Positions 40,638 to 54,390 of a DNA stretch of 64,000 bases are shown one piece after another. Positions within the stretch are counted from its first letter, which is position 1. Each line of letters begins with the position of its first letter. The notes beneath the pieces were generated by a model that saw nothing but the letters and a program-made list of their open reading frames with translations, had not been told where the DNA came from and searched no databases. Origin of the DNA: Amaranthus tricolor (Eukaryota > Streptophyta > Magnoliopsida > Caryophyllales > Amaranthaceae); assembly GCF_026212465.1 (NCBI RefSeq), contig NC_080058.1, forward strand, positions 2,619,501 through 2,683,500, given 5' to 3'. The position numbers were made by a program, and so were the translations under genes.

Positions 40638-42103
40638 TGATGTGCAAATTTTATTTAATAAGAAATATGGTGAAAGATCTAGGGTGTCGGGAATCCCCTA
40701 AAGTCTTGTATGATCAAATTATCATTAGTGTCTATGAAATGTCGGATAAATTACGTGGTTAAACATGATCTTGTTAATCTCAAACTCTCGCTCTATTGAT
40801 TAACTATTAGATTTAGACCCTAGTAATTCAGTGCTCACAGACTAGTTTTATCGAACGAATTAATAAGAATTTAACTAAAATTTACCCTAAAGCAAAGTCG
40901 AACTCAATCTCACATGCTAGTTCTATTGACTAGTCCAACAAAGCATGTTTAATTTAGGGTTATTAGCACAATTTAACCATTTTAATCCTAGTTTCATAGA
41001 CACATTCAAAAATCAAATCATACTTGACTTATAGTTGACTTATAGGTTCAACCCTAACCCTAGAAAATTGATTTACTCACTAATGATGGTAAAAGCAATA
41101 AATACAAACCCTAGGATGATAATAGACACGACTAAGAGTGAAATTAATGACAAATTTAAGAAAAACAATAATTAAATTTCAAGAACGCAATAATTAAATC
41201 AAAAAGCAATGAATAAAGAACAATAACAAGTTTTTATTGAAGAAAGATTAATGACAATAATTAAGGTTCACTAATGAAAGATTAAAAACTAATACAAGGA
41301 ATTAAAGACAAGAAAAATTAAATACTAAAGAAAACTTACAATGCTAAAAGGAAGATTAATGGTAGAATTAATGAATAACTAAATTAAATGATGAAATTCA
41401 AGGTAAAACTAATGAAAAAGGAGTACTTAAGTCTAAAGGAAGGAAGAAGGAGAGGAAGAAGAGGAAGAGGAAGAGGGAGAGAGAGAGAGAGAAACCCTCA
41501 TCAATTATTAAGGGCTTATTTATAGGAGTACTAATTAAGAAATTAACCTAAAAATTAATGAGAAAACCGCAGGCAAAACACGACTTCAGAAACAAAGAGA
41601 CGAGTAGTAGCTTTTAGGCGACGACTCGTAGCTTTTTTGCTGACTGGCGATCTTTAAACAATTTCCATTTCTTGCTCGGTTGTCAGAATTGGACATAAAG
41701 TATACCATTGGAAAGCTCTTGAAGTCTATTTCCAATGCCACAAACCTTGCATTAATATAATCTTCCTATCAAAAGTTATGATCAAAAGAGTAGACATATA
41801 TCAATTTTCAACTCAAAACTTTGGCATTATAAACACTCTTCTACTCTTTTGTTCATTTTCTTTGTAGAACATCTTAAACCGAGTAGAAAATCTTAAATCA
41901 AGCTAAAATCCCCTTAGTAAACTCCGTCATCATTAAAACCATAAAAATTATGCTTAAAACAATCAAAACCACTCAAAATCAATATGAATAACCAAAATGA
42001 GTAATATAGCATAAATCTTCAAAATAAGCACGAAATTACTAACAACAACCATCATTAAGGAGTATAAAATGATATAAATGAGTGCAAATAATTGCACTTA
42101 TCA
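40638..42103 (-). mobile_element. Gypsy LTR (copy 3)
   Basis: TGATGTGC...GCACTTATCA on the plus strand, lacking about 120 bp near its left end compared with copy 2. Left flank ATATT (40633-40637); no primer site at the left and no polypurine tract at the right, so probably a solo LTR. The tandem array starts inside it at 40810. Confidence 0.7.
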
Positions 42104-42241
42104 AACGACATAGGATCTAGTGAAAATTTTCATAAATGTCACTATAGACTATAATAAGAATTATATATGCCACTAAAGACCAAGTAAAGTATCACTAAAT
42201 CTCTTTATAGTAGAACTTAAACTAAAAACCAACAATTATTA

Positions 42242-42318
42242 CACTAAAAATATAAATCAGTGGCATTTTTTTAATGCCACTAAGTACAATATCGCGAAAA
42301 AATAAATTTATTGTAGTG
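42242..42318. mobile_element. CACTA-like terminal fragment or mini-element (also at 45865 and 49487)
   Basis: CACTAAAAAT at the left and ATTGTAGTG at the right, with an internal perfect 9-bp stem AGTGGCATT/AATGCCACT. The related TGCCACTAAAG upstream (42173) suggests subterminal repeats of a larger CACTA element. No matching 3-bp target duplication. Confidence 0.4.
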
Positions 42319-42983
42319 TAATTAGTGGTTAAAGGCTTCTTTCCATCCAGGTGATGGGGATAAATCGATTTTCACCGCCTATACGAGAGATCAGTCTATG
42401 CTTACCCTCTTACCTAAAGAGAATTCTCTGGCCATACACAAAATTTTGAGGTGTGACAGAAATGTAATGTACAAGGGCCTATACATCATTACGCCTGTTT
42501 TTCAATTTGAATACTTAAAAGAGATGGGTAACTCTTATGAGGGTCCAACTTACAGCAAATATTTTTATGAGGGTCCGACTTTTTTTTTAGGGTAATCCAT
42601 GGCCTCAAATAATCACTCTTTTTATGTATTTTTCATGAACGACCGGTTTAATCCATAATGCCTCTTTGGCTTTGTATGTGCCGTGCAATTTTCCAAGGAC
42701 AATAATGTCACTGTTAAATTAGGCTGGACTTATTGTGAATGCCAGCATATTAACGGGGAACACGAGGTGCACACACTTCATAAGCCAAGGAGATATATAC
42801 CATCCCAAAATCATATGGCTATGGGAAGAAGGTCTCTAATAGCTTATAAAGCGTGCACACCATTTTCAATTCATCGATGTGGGATAACTCATCCCAACAG
42901 TCACAATAGAGAAAATCGGAATTATAAAAAAATTTTGGGAGTTTTATATAATTTATATATGAGGGACGGAGTTATCCAATATA

Positions 42984-43233
42984 CTCCCTCCAATTCAGCA
43001 CTAACGTCCTATTTACTTTATGCACTCTATACAATACACTTATTCAATCCTTAATATCGCTAATTGTGCATTATTAAAAATTATGAAAAGTTGATATGAA
43101 TAATTAGACAAATCAAACAAGATCCCACATGACTATGTTTTAACTTGTAGATTAATAATAAAATGCTAATTAAGAGTAAGAGATGAATAGTGTCCAAAAA
43201 GCAAATGGGACGTTAGTACTGAATTGGAGGGAG
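42984..43233. mobile_element. Stowaway-type MITE, unit 1
   Basis: 250 bp, ends CTCCCTCCAATTCAG and GAATTGGAGGGAG, flanked by TA (42982-42983 and 43234-43235). Terminal repeats extend about 30 bp (ACTAACGTCC near the left, GGACGTTAGT near the right). Noncoding; moved by mariner-type transposase in trans. Confidence 0.9.
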
Positions 43234-43933
43234 TATAAATGAACATTGATCATATGAAAATAGAAAGTTTTGCATGACGCCATTTCATCGTGAGACAGGT
43301 CATACAAAAAGCCCAATAATAAAACCACAAAAAAAACATTGAAAATTGAATTCTCTTTTGTACATGAAGCGGTTATTTTGTAAAAAAAATTTGGGCTGAC
43401 CAAATTAAAATCATCTCATAGTAAAACGGCCTCAATAAAAAAATAAAAAATCAGTGATATAAAATAATATAACCAATGAACTTCTACAATGTCACTAGAG
43501 TATTCAAAATTTGATTTTGGATCATTGGGAGAATGAGAATAATTTGGATTTTGTTGGGAAAAAATGCCATTTTCTCTTATGGGCCATATTTGCGATTCGC
43601 TGGATTTTAATTATGGGCTTATTTAAGACAAGTCATTCGTTTCGGGTGGTATGGTTTGAAGTAGATGGGCCTTCCTCTTTAAATATTGAAAATTCAAATG
43701 AATTAAGTAAAAAATTATTAAAAAATCATTAAATAAGTAATGTTTGAACTTATTTTCTAAAGTAAGCACTTTTTGTTTAGAGTTGAGGTTTGGATTATTC
43801 GCTGTTACTAACAGCAAATAAAGAGGGCTGGTAAAAAAAAGTCAACTTTTTTGTTCGCTGTTACTAACAGCGAAAAAAGACTTTAATGTTTTTTTACCTA
43901 GTCTTTGTAGTAAACAGCGAATAAAGAAGACAT

Positions 43934-44000
43934 GGTCAAACAAGGTCAAACCTTTGTATTTTGTTAGTAATAGCATACAAAGGTTTGACCCTGTTTGACC
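43934..44000. repeat. 26-bp stem hairpin, unit 1 (also 47556-47622 and 51179-51245)
   Basis: Arms 43934-43959 and 43975-44000 are reverse complements except for one base; the loop is 15 nt. The surrounding 43795-44045 carries further palindromes of the form TTCGCTGTTACTAACAGCGAA. Noncoding. Confidence 0.85.
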
Positions 44001-44432
44001 AAGTAAAACCTTTGTTCGCTGTTAATAACAGTGAATAAAGTACTTTGCTTTTTTTTACCAAACCTCTTTGACCTTTGTTCGCCGTCAAACCTTAGGTCAG
44101 GGCAAAAGGTACCTACTTTGGGAAGTATTTTAAAACATTGCTTATTTTATATATTTTATATATTTTTTTTTTGCTTAAAACACTTCAAATTTTCGATGGA
44201 TTTACACGCCACATAGATTAATTATACTAAAGCCCATATCTATACCCACGAATGGTTAATACCTGTTTTTCTTAATCACAGATATAACACGAATTACAAA
44301 TTATTGTGAGAGACGGTTTATCCGAGAGATGCATTGGATATATGGACTAAGTAGCCCAATTAATAAAAATTAAAGAGAAAATAAGAATGTAAGCTTCTTG
44401 TTTTAAGGTCATCTCTTTAAGAGACGATCTGT

Positions 44433-47400
44433 GATTTAGACCCTAGTAATTCAGTGCTCACAGACTAGTTTTATCGAACGAATTAATAAGAATTTAACTA
44501 AAATTTACCCTAAAGCAAAGTCGAACTCAATCTCACATGCTAGTTCTATTGACTAGTCCAACAAAGCATGTTTAATTTAGGGTTATTAGCACAATTTAAC
44601 CATTTTAATTCTAGTTTCATAGACACATTCAAAAATCAAATCATACTTGACTTATAGTTGACTTATAGGTTCAACCCTAACCCTAGAAAATTGATTTACT
44701 CACTAATGATGGTAAAAGCAATAAATACAAACCCTAGGATGATAATAGACACGACTAAGAGTGAAATTAATGACAAATTTAAGAAAAACAATAATTAAAT
44801 TTCAAGAACGCAATAATTAAATCAAAAAGCAATGAATAAAGAACAATAACAAGTTTTTATTGAAGAAAGATTAATGACAATAATTAAGGTTCACTAATGA
44901 AAGATTAAAAACTAATACAAGGAATTAAAGACAAGAAAAATTAAATACTAAAGAAAACTTACAATGCTAAAAGGAAGATTAATGGTAGAATTAATGAATA
45001 ACTAAATTAAATGATGAAATTCAAGGTAAAACTAATGAAAAAGGAGTACTTAAGTCTAAAGGAAGGAAGAAGGAGAGGAAGAAGAGGAAGAGGAAGAGGG
45101 AGAGAGAGAGAGAGAAACCCTCATCAATTATTAAGGGCTTATTTATAGGAGTACTAATTAAGAAATTAACCTAAAAATTAATGAGAAAACCGCAGGCAAA
45201 ACACGACTTCAGAAACAAAGAGACGAGTAGTAGCTTTTAGGCGACGACTCGTAGCTTTTTTGCTGACTGGCGATCTTTAAACAATTTCCATTTCTTGCTC
45301 GGTTGTCAGAATTGGACATAAAGTATACCATTGGAAAGCTCTTGAAGTCTATTTCCAATGCCACAAACCTTGCATTAATATAATCTTCCTATCAAAAGTT
45401 ATGATCAAAAGAGTAGACATATATCAATTTTCAACTCAAAACTTTGGCATTATAAACACTCTTCTACTCTTTTGTTCATTTTCTTTGTAGAACATCTTAA
45501 ACCGAGTAGAAAATCTTAAATCAAGCTAAAATCCCCTTAGTAAACTCCGTCATCATTAAAACCATAAAAATTATGCTTAAAACAATCAAAACCACTCAAA
45601 ATCAATATGAATAACCAAAATGAGTAATATAGCATAAATCTTCAAAATAAGCACGAAATTACTAACAACAACCATCATTAAGGAGTATAAAATGATATAA
45701 ATGAGTGCAAATAATTGCACTTATCAAACGACATAGGATCTAGTGAAAATTTTCATAAATGTCACTATAGACTATAATAAGAATTATATATGCCACTAAA
45801 GACCAAGTAAAGTATCACTAAATCTCTTTATAGTAGAACTTAAACTAAAAACCAACAATTATTACACTAAAAATATAAATCAGTGGCATTTTTTTAATGC
45901 CACTAAGTACAATATCGCGAAAAAATAAATTTATTGTAGTGTAATTAGTGGTTAAAGGCTTCTTTCCATCCAGGTGATGGGGATAAATCGATTTTCACCG
46001 CCTATACGAGAGATCAGTCTATGCTTACCCTCTTACCTAAAGAGAATTCTCTGGCCATACACAAAATTTTGAGGTGTGACAGAAATGTAATGTACAAGGG
46101 CCTATACATCATTACGCCTGTTTTTCAATTTGAATACTTAAAAGAGATGGGTAACTCTTATGAGGGTCCAACTTACAGCAAATATTTTTATGAGGGTCCG
46201 ACTTTTTTTTTAGGGTAATCCATGGCCTCAAATAATCACTCTTTTTATGTATTTTTCATGAACGACCGGTTTAATCCATAATGCCTCTTTGGCTTTGTAT
46301 GTGCCGTGCAATTTTCCAAGGACAATAATGTCACTGTTAAATTAGGCTGGACTTATTGTGAATGCCAGCATATTAACGGGGAACACGAGGTGCACACACT
46401 TCATAAGCCAAGGAGATATATACCATCCCAAAATCATATGGCTATGGGAAGAAGGTCTCTAATAGCTTATAAAGCGTGCACACCATTTTCAATTCATCGA
46501 TGTGGGATAACTCATCCCAACAGTCACAATAGAGAAAATCGGAATTATAAAAAAATTTTGGGAGTTTTATATAATTTATATATGAGGGACGGAGTTATCC
46601 AATATACTCCCTCCAATTCAGCACTAACGTCCTATTTACTTTATGCACTCTATACAATACACTTATTCAATCCTTAATATCGCTAATTGTGCATTATTAA
46701 AAATTATGAAAAGTTGATATGAATAATTAGACAAATCAAACAAGATCCCACATGACTATGTTTTAACTTGTAGATTAATAATAAAATGCTAATTAAGAGT
46801 AAGAGATGAATAGTGTCCAAAAAGCAAATGGGACGTTAGTACTGAATTGGAGGGAGTATAAATGAACATTGATCATATGAAAATAGAAAGTTTTGCATGA
46901 CGCCATTTCATCGTGAGACAGGTCATACAAAAAGCCCAATAATAAAACCACAAAAAAAAATTGAAAATTGAATTCTCTTTTGTACATGAAGCGGTTATTT
47001 TGTAAAAAAAATTTGGGCTGACCAAATTAAAATCATCTCATAGTAAAACGGCCTCAATAAAAAAATAAAAAATCAGTGATATAAAATAATATAACCAATG
47101 AACTTCTACAATGTCACTAGAGTATTCAAAATTTGATTTTGGATCATTGGGAGAATGAGAATAATTTGGATTTTGTTGGGAAAAAATGCCATTTTCTCTT
47201 ATGGGCCATATTTGCGATTCGCTGGATTTTAATTATGGGCTTATTTAAGACAAGTCATTCGTTTCGGGTGGTATGGTTTGAAGTAGATGGGCCTTCCTCT
47301 TTAAATATTGAAAATTCAAATGAATTAAGTAAAAAATTATTAAAAAATCATTAAATAAGTAATGTTTGAACTTATTTTCTAAAGTAAGCACTTTTTGTTT

Positions 47401-48054
47401 AGAGTTGAGGTTTGGATTATTCGCTGTTACTAACAGCAAATAAAGAGGGCTGGTAAAAAAAAGTCAACTTTTTTGTTCGCTGTTACTAACAGCGAAAAAA
47501 GACTTTAATGTTTTTTTACCTAGTCTTTGTAGTAAACAGCGAATAAAGAAGACATGGTCAAACAAGGTCAAACCTTTGTATTTTGTTAGTAATAGCATAC
47601 AAAGGTTTGACCCTGTTTGACCAAGTAAAACCTTTGTTCGCTGTTAATAACAGTGAATAAAGTACTTTGCTTTTTTTTACCAAACCTCTTTGACCTTTGT
47701 TCGCCGTCAAACCTTAGGTCAGGGCAAAAGGTACCTACTTTGGGAAGTATTTTAAAACATTGCTTATTTTATATATTTTATATATTTTTTTTTTGCTTAA
47801 AACACTTCAAATTTTCGATGGATTTACACGCCACATAGATTAATTATACTAAAGCCCATATCTATACCCACGAATGGTTAATACCTGTTTTTCTTAATCA
47901 CAGATATAACACGAATTACAAATTATTGTGAGAGACGGTTTATCCGAGAGATGCATTGGATATATGGACTAAGTAGCCCAATTAATAAAAATTAAAGAGA
48001 AAATAAGAATGTAAGCTTCTTGTTTTAAGGTCATCTCTTTAAGAGACGATCTGT
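44433..48054. repeat. 3.62-kb tandem repeat, unit 2
   Basis: 3622 bp, near-identical to units 1 and 3; one base shorter than unit 1 because of a deletion near 46958. Joined to unit 1 by GATCT-GT-GATTTAG: the two bases GT between the parts are filler or a shared edge. Confidence 0.95.
46607..46856. mobile_element. Stowaway-type MITE, unit 2
   Basis: Same element as at 42984, copied by the tandem duplication and not by transposition. Confidence 0.9.
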
Positions 48055-51000
48055 GATTTAGACCCTAGTAATTCAGTGCTCACAGACTAGTTTTATCGAA
48101 CGAATTAATAAGAATTTAACTAAAATTTACCCTAAAGCAAAGTCGAACTCAATCTCACATGCTAGTTCTATTGACTAGTCCAACAAAGCATGTTTAATTT
48201 AGGGTTATTAGCACAATTTAACCATTTTAATTCTAGTTTCATAGACACATTCAAAAATCAAATCATACTTGACTTATAGTTGACTTATAGGTTCAACCCT
48301 AACCCTAGAAAATTGATTTACTCACTAATGATGGTAAAAGCAATAAATACAAACCCTAGGATGATAATAGACACGACTAAGAGTGAAATTAATGACAAAT
48401 TTAAGAAAAACAATAATTAAATTTCAAGAACGCAATAATTAAATCAAAAAGCAATGAATAAAGAACAATAACAAGTTTTTATTGAAGAAAGATTAATGAC
48501 AATAATTAAGGTTCACTAATGAAAGATTAAAAACTAATACAAGGAATTAAAGACAAGAAAAATTAAATACTAAAGAAAACTTACAATGCTAAAAGGAAGA
48601 TTAATGGTAGAATTAATGAATAACTAAATTAAATGATGAAATTCAAGGTAAAACTAATGAAAAAGGAGTACTTAAGTCTAAAGGAAGGAAGAAGGAGAGG
48701 AAGAAGAGGAAGAGGAAGAGGGAGAGAGAGAGAGAGAAACCCTCATCAATTATTAAGGGCTTATTTATAGGAGTACTAATTAAGAAATTAACCTAAAAAT
48801 TAATGAGAAAACCGCAGGCAAAACACGACTTCAGAAACAAAGAGACGAGTAGTAGCTTTTAGGCGACGACTCGTAGCTTTTTTGCTGACTGGCGATCTTT
48901 AAACAATTTCCATTTCTTGCTCGGTTGTCAGAATTGGACATAAAGTATACCATTGGAAAGCTCTTGAAGTCTATTTCCAATGCCACAAACCTTGCATTAA
49001 TATAATCTTCCTATCAAAAGTTATGATCAAAAGAGTAGACATATATCAATTTTCAACTCAAAACTTTGGCATTATAAACACTCTTCTACTCTTTTGTTCA
49101 TTTTCTTTGTAGAACATCTTAAACCGAGTAGAAAATCTTAAATCAAGCTAAAATCCCCTTAGTAAACTCCGTCATCATTAAAACCATAAAAATTATGCTT
49201 AAAACAATCAAAACCACTCAAAATCAATATGAATAACCAAAATGAGTAATATAGCATAAATCTTCAAAATAAGCACGAAATTACTAACAACAACCATCAT
49301 TAAGGAGTATAAAATGATATAAATGAGTGCAAATAATTGCACTTATCAAACGACATAGGATCTAGTGAAAATTTTCATAAATGTCACTATAGACTATAAT
49401 AAGAATTATATATGCCACTAAAGACCAAGTAAAGTATCACTAAATCTCTTTATAGTAGAACTTAAACTAAAAACCAACAATTATTACACTAAAAATATAA
49501 ATCAGTGGCATTTTTTTAATGCCACTAAGTACAATATCGCGAAAAAATAAATTTATTGTAGTGTAATTAGTGGTTAAAGGCTTCTTTCCATCCAGGTGAT
49601 GGGGATAAATCGATTTTCACCGCCTATACGAGAGATCAGTCTATGCTTACCCTCTTACCTAAAGAGAATTCTCTGGCCATACACAAAATTTTGAGGTGTG
49701 ACAGAAATGTAATGTACAAGGGCCTATACATCATTACGCCTGTTTTTCAATTTGAATACTTAAAAGAGATGGGTAACTCTTATGAGGGTCCAACTTACAG
49801 CAAATATTTTTATGAGGGTCCGACTTTTTTTTTAGGGTAATCCATGGCCTCAAATAATCACTCTTTTTATGTATTTTTCATGAACGACCGGTTTAATCCA
49901 TAATGCCTCTTTGGCTTTGTATGTGCCGTGCAATTTTCCAAGGACAATAATGTCACTGTTAAATTAGGCTGGACTTATTGTGAATGCCAGCATATTAACG
50001 GGGAACACGAGGTGCACACACTTCATAAGCCAAGGAGATATATACCATCCCAAAATCATATGGCTATGGGAAGAAGGTCTCTAATAGCTTATAAAGCGTG
50101 CACACCATTTTCAATTCATCGATGTGGGATAACTCATCCCAACAGTCACAATAGAGAAAATCGGAATTATAAAAAAATTTTGGGAGTTTTATATAATTTA
50201 TATATGAGGGACGGAGTTATCCAATATACTCCCTCCAATTCAGCACTAACGTCCTATTTACTTTATGCACTCTATACAATACACTTATTCAATCCTTAAT
50301 ATCGCTAATTGTGCATTATTAAAAATTATGAAAAGTTGATATGAATAATTAGACAAATCAAACAAGATCCCACATGACTATGTTTTAACTTGTAGATTAA
50401 TAATAAAATGCTAATTAAGAGTAAGAGATGAATAGTGTCCAAAAAGCAAATGGGACGTTAGTACTGAATTGGAGGGAGTATAAATGAACATTGATCATAT
50501 GAAAATAGAAAGTTTTGCATGACGCCATTTCATCGTGAGACAGGTCATACAAAAAGCCCAATAATAAAACCACAAAAAAAACATTGAAAATTGAATTCTC
50601 TTTTGTACATGAAGCGGTTATTTTGTAAAAAAAATTTGGGCTGACCAAATTAAAATCATCTCATAGTAAAACGGCCTCAATAAAAAAATAAAAAATCAGT
50701 GATATAAAATAATATAACCAATGAACTTCTACAATGTCACTAGAGTATTCAAAATTTGATTTTGGATCATTGGGAGAATGAGAATAATTTGGATTTTGTT
50801 GGGAAAAAATGCCATTTTCTCTTATGGGCCATATTTGCGATTCGCTGGATTTTAATTATGGGCTTATTTAAGACAAGTCATTCGTTTCGGGTGGTATGGT
50901 TTGAAGTAGATGGGCCTTCCTCTTTAAATATTGAAAATTCAAATGAATTAAGTAAAAAATTATTAAAAAATCATTAAATAAGTAATGTTTGAACTTATTT

Positions 51001-51675
51001 TCTAAAGTAAGCACTTTTTGTTTAGAGTTGAGGTTTGGATTATTCGCTGTTACTAACAGCAAATAAAGAGGGCTGGTAAAAAAAAGTCAACTTTTTTGTT
51101 CGCTGTTACTAACAGCGAAAAAAGACTTTAATGTTTTTTTACCTAGTCTTTGTAGTAAACAGCGAATAAAGAAGACATGGTCAAACAAGGTCAAACCTTT
51201 GTATTTTGTTAGTAATAGCATACAAAGGTTTGACCCTGTTTGACCAAGTAAAACCTTTGTTCGCTGTTAATAACAGTGAATAAAGTACTTTGCTTTTTTT
51301 TACCAAACCTCTTTGACCTTTGTTCGCCGTCAAACCTTAGGTCAGGGCAAAAGGTACCTACTTTGGGAAGTATTTTAAAACATTGCTTATTTTATATATT
51401 TTATATATTTTTTTTTTGCTTAAAACACTTCAAATTTTCGATGGATTTACACGCCACATAGATTAATTATACTAAAGCCCATATCTATACCCACGAATGG
51501 TTAATACCTGTTTTTCTTAATCACAGATATAACACGAATTACAAATTATTGTGAGAGACGGTTTATCCGAGAGATGCATTGGATATATGGACTAAGTAGC
51601 CCAATTAATAAAAATTAAAGAGAAAATAAGAATGTAAGCTTCTTGTTTTAAGGTCATCTCTTTAAGAGACGATCT
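48055..51675. repeat. 3.62-kb tandem repeat, unit 3
   Basis: The last unit. At 51676 it runs on into unique flank, completing the MITE that is cut off at the ends of units 1 and 2. It shares T at the 40987-equivalent site with unit 2 and the longer A-run sequence with unit 1. Confidence 0.95.
50229..50478. mobile_element. Stowaway-type MITE, unit 3
   Basis: Third tandem copy of the 42984 element. Confidence 0.9.
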
Positions 51676-51682
51676 CTCACAA
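51549..51682. mobile_element. Small MITE, 134 bp, complete only at the end of unit 3
   Basis: TTGTGAGAGACGGT at the left and GATCTCTCACAA at the right form terminal inverted repeats. In units 1 and 2 the right end is cut at GACGATCT by the tandem junction. The target duplication is unclear. Confidence 0.6.
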
Positions 51683-52780
<1,098 letters not shown>

Positions 52781-52905
52781 ATATAGTATAGTAATTAGCT
52801 TAATTCTAGGAGTTAATTAGGAAGTCTTCAATATGCCGTAGCTATATATAATTGTTGAGTATCAATGAAAATATATCACTTTTTTTTTTATAATCTTTAT
52901 ATTAT

Positions 52906-52915
52906 ATGGTATCAG
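52906..52915 (+). other. Primer-binding site of copia-3
   Basis: TGGTATCAGA, the start of the initiator tRNA-Met-type site. Confidence 0.65.
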
Positions 52916-53867
52916 ATTTTTTCCGATCCTATTTCTTACATATTACATGGCCAACAATCATTTTAAATACTTCTCTACCCTTTCTCCTAATCCAATTACC
53001 ATGGCTACTATTTCTTCCTCCCTTCCTTCCATTGATTCTTCTTGGTTATTAGATAGTGGAGCTTCTCATCATGTCACTAATGACCTCACCACTCTTTCTC
53101 TTTATGCCCCCCTACAATGGTACTAAAGAACTCATTATCACTGACGGTACTTCTCTTCAAATTACTCATATCGATTCTATGTCTCTTACTCTTTCTAATT
53201 TCACTGTTATTTATCTAACATAGCATACGTTCCTAAAATTTCCCACAATATTTTATCATTATCTTGTTTATGTCTTCATAATAATCTTCAAATTTCTTTC
53301 TCTTCTACTTATTTTATTATCAAGGACCTCTCCACCAATCATACTCTATTCCAGGGTCAAACTAATCAAGGAGTATAAACATGCTCCTTATTCTCACCAA
53401 CAGTTTATTCGGCCATCTCTTTCAAATGTCCCACATCTACTTGGCATCATCGTCTTAGCCATCCATCTACAAAAGTATTTAATTTAATCTCTAATTTCTT
53501 AGATGTTTACTCTATAACTTCATCTACTCCTTGTAATTCCTGTCGAATTAACAAAAGTCATAAGTTACCATGCATTTAACGTTTCTACACTTACTTCCCA
53601 TGCACCCTTAGATCTAATTTATTTTGATGTATGGATTTCTCACGTTCAATCTTTTGATCATCGTAAATATTATATTATTTTTGTTGATCATTTCACTAAA
53701 TATGCATGGTTATATCCCATTAAACATAAGTCTGATTCTTTAAATACCTTTCTTCGTCTTTAATCACTTGTTGAAAAATATTTTAATAGGCCAATTAAAC
53801 AATTTTCTTAGTGATAATGGGGGAGAATATATGAAATTACAGCCTCATTTTTCATCTTGTGGTATTA

Positions 53868-54390
53868 AGGCTGGCAAAAGTTGACCCGACCTGCTAAGCC
53901 GAAATAAGTAGGTTTGGGTTGAGATTTTTGACCCAATTAATTAAATGGGTTGACCCGACCTGATCTGTTTATTAAATGGGTTAGGTTTAGGTCAAAATTT
54001 TAAACCCGAAAAAAACCTATACAACCCATTTAATTAAATGTGTTAATTTCGAGTTAAATCAATAAATATAAGTTAAACTTAGTTCATTTGATATTTTCTT
54101 ATTTTTCACAGTAAATACAAAATAAACAACAAAAAAACATAAAGTTAAAATTAAAGCCTAAAAAATTAGATTTAATCAACGTTAAAAACCTTAAAACGAA
54201 AACAAAAAAATTATAAACGGATTAAGTGGGTTGAAATTAGGTCAACCTGATCTGTTGCAGGTTGGGTCAAGGTTGTGATTTTCGACCTAATTAACTAAAT
54301 GGGTTGGGTTTGGGTCAAGGGTTTTCTGACCTGTTTATATATGACTCGAACCCAAACCCGACCCAACCTGATCTGTTTGACAGACCTACG
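53868..54390. mobile_element. hAT-type non-autonomous element, 523 bp, in copia-3 integrase
   Basis: Flanked by a perfect 8-bp duplication TGGTATTA (53860-53867 and 54391-54398). The ends AGGCTGGCAAAA and, on the other strand, CGTAGGTCTGTCAAA are alike. Subterminal GACCCGACC runs occur at both ends. Removing it with one duplication restores the integrase motif order GI-THLTSPPHT. The open frame at 54299 crosses the right edge and is an artefact of the insertion. Confidence 0.8.

Larger units (their letters stand above)
40810..44432. repeat. 3.62-kb tandem repeat, unit 1
   Basis: 3623 bp. Contents in order: Gypsy LTR part (to 42103), CACTA-like terminal fragment, unique noncoding DNA, Stowaway MITE, palindromic region with hairpin, left part of a MITE. 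It differs from unit 2 by C/T at 40987 and a one-base change in an A-run near 43336. Open frames repeated in each unit (for example 42683-43054) run into the MITE and show no domain. Confidence 0.95.

Noticed and set aside
42683..43054. 123-residue open frame repeated identically in the three tandem units
   Set aside because: No recognisable domain, and its end runs into a Stowaway MITE. Its conservation is explained by the recent triplication.
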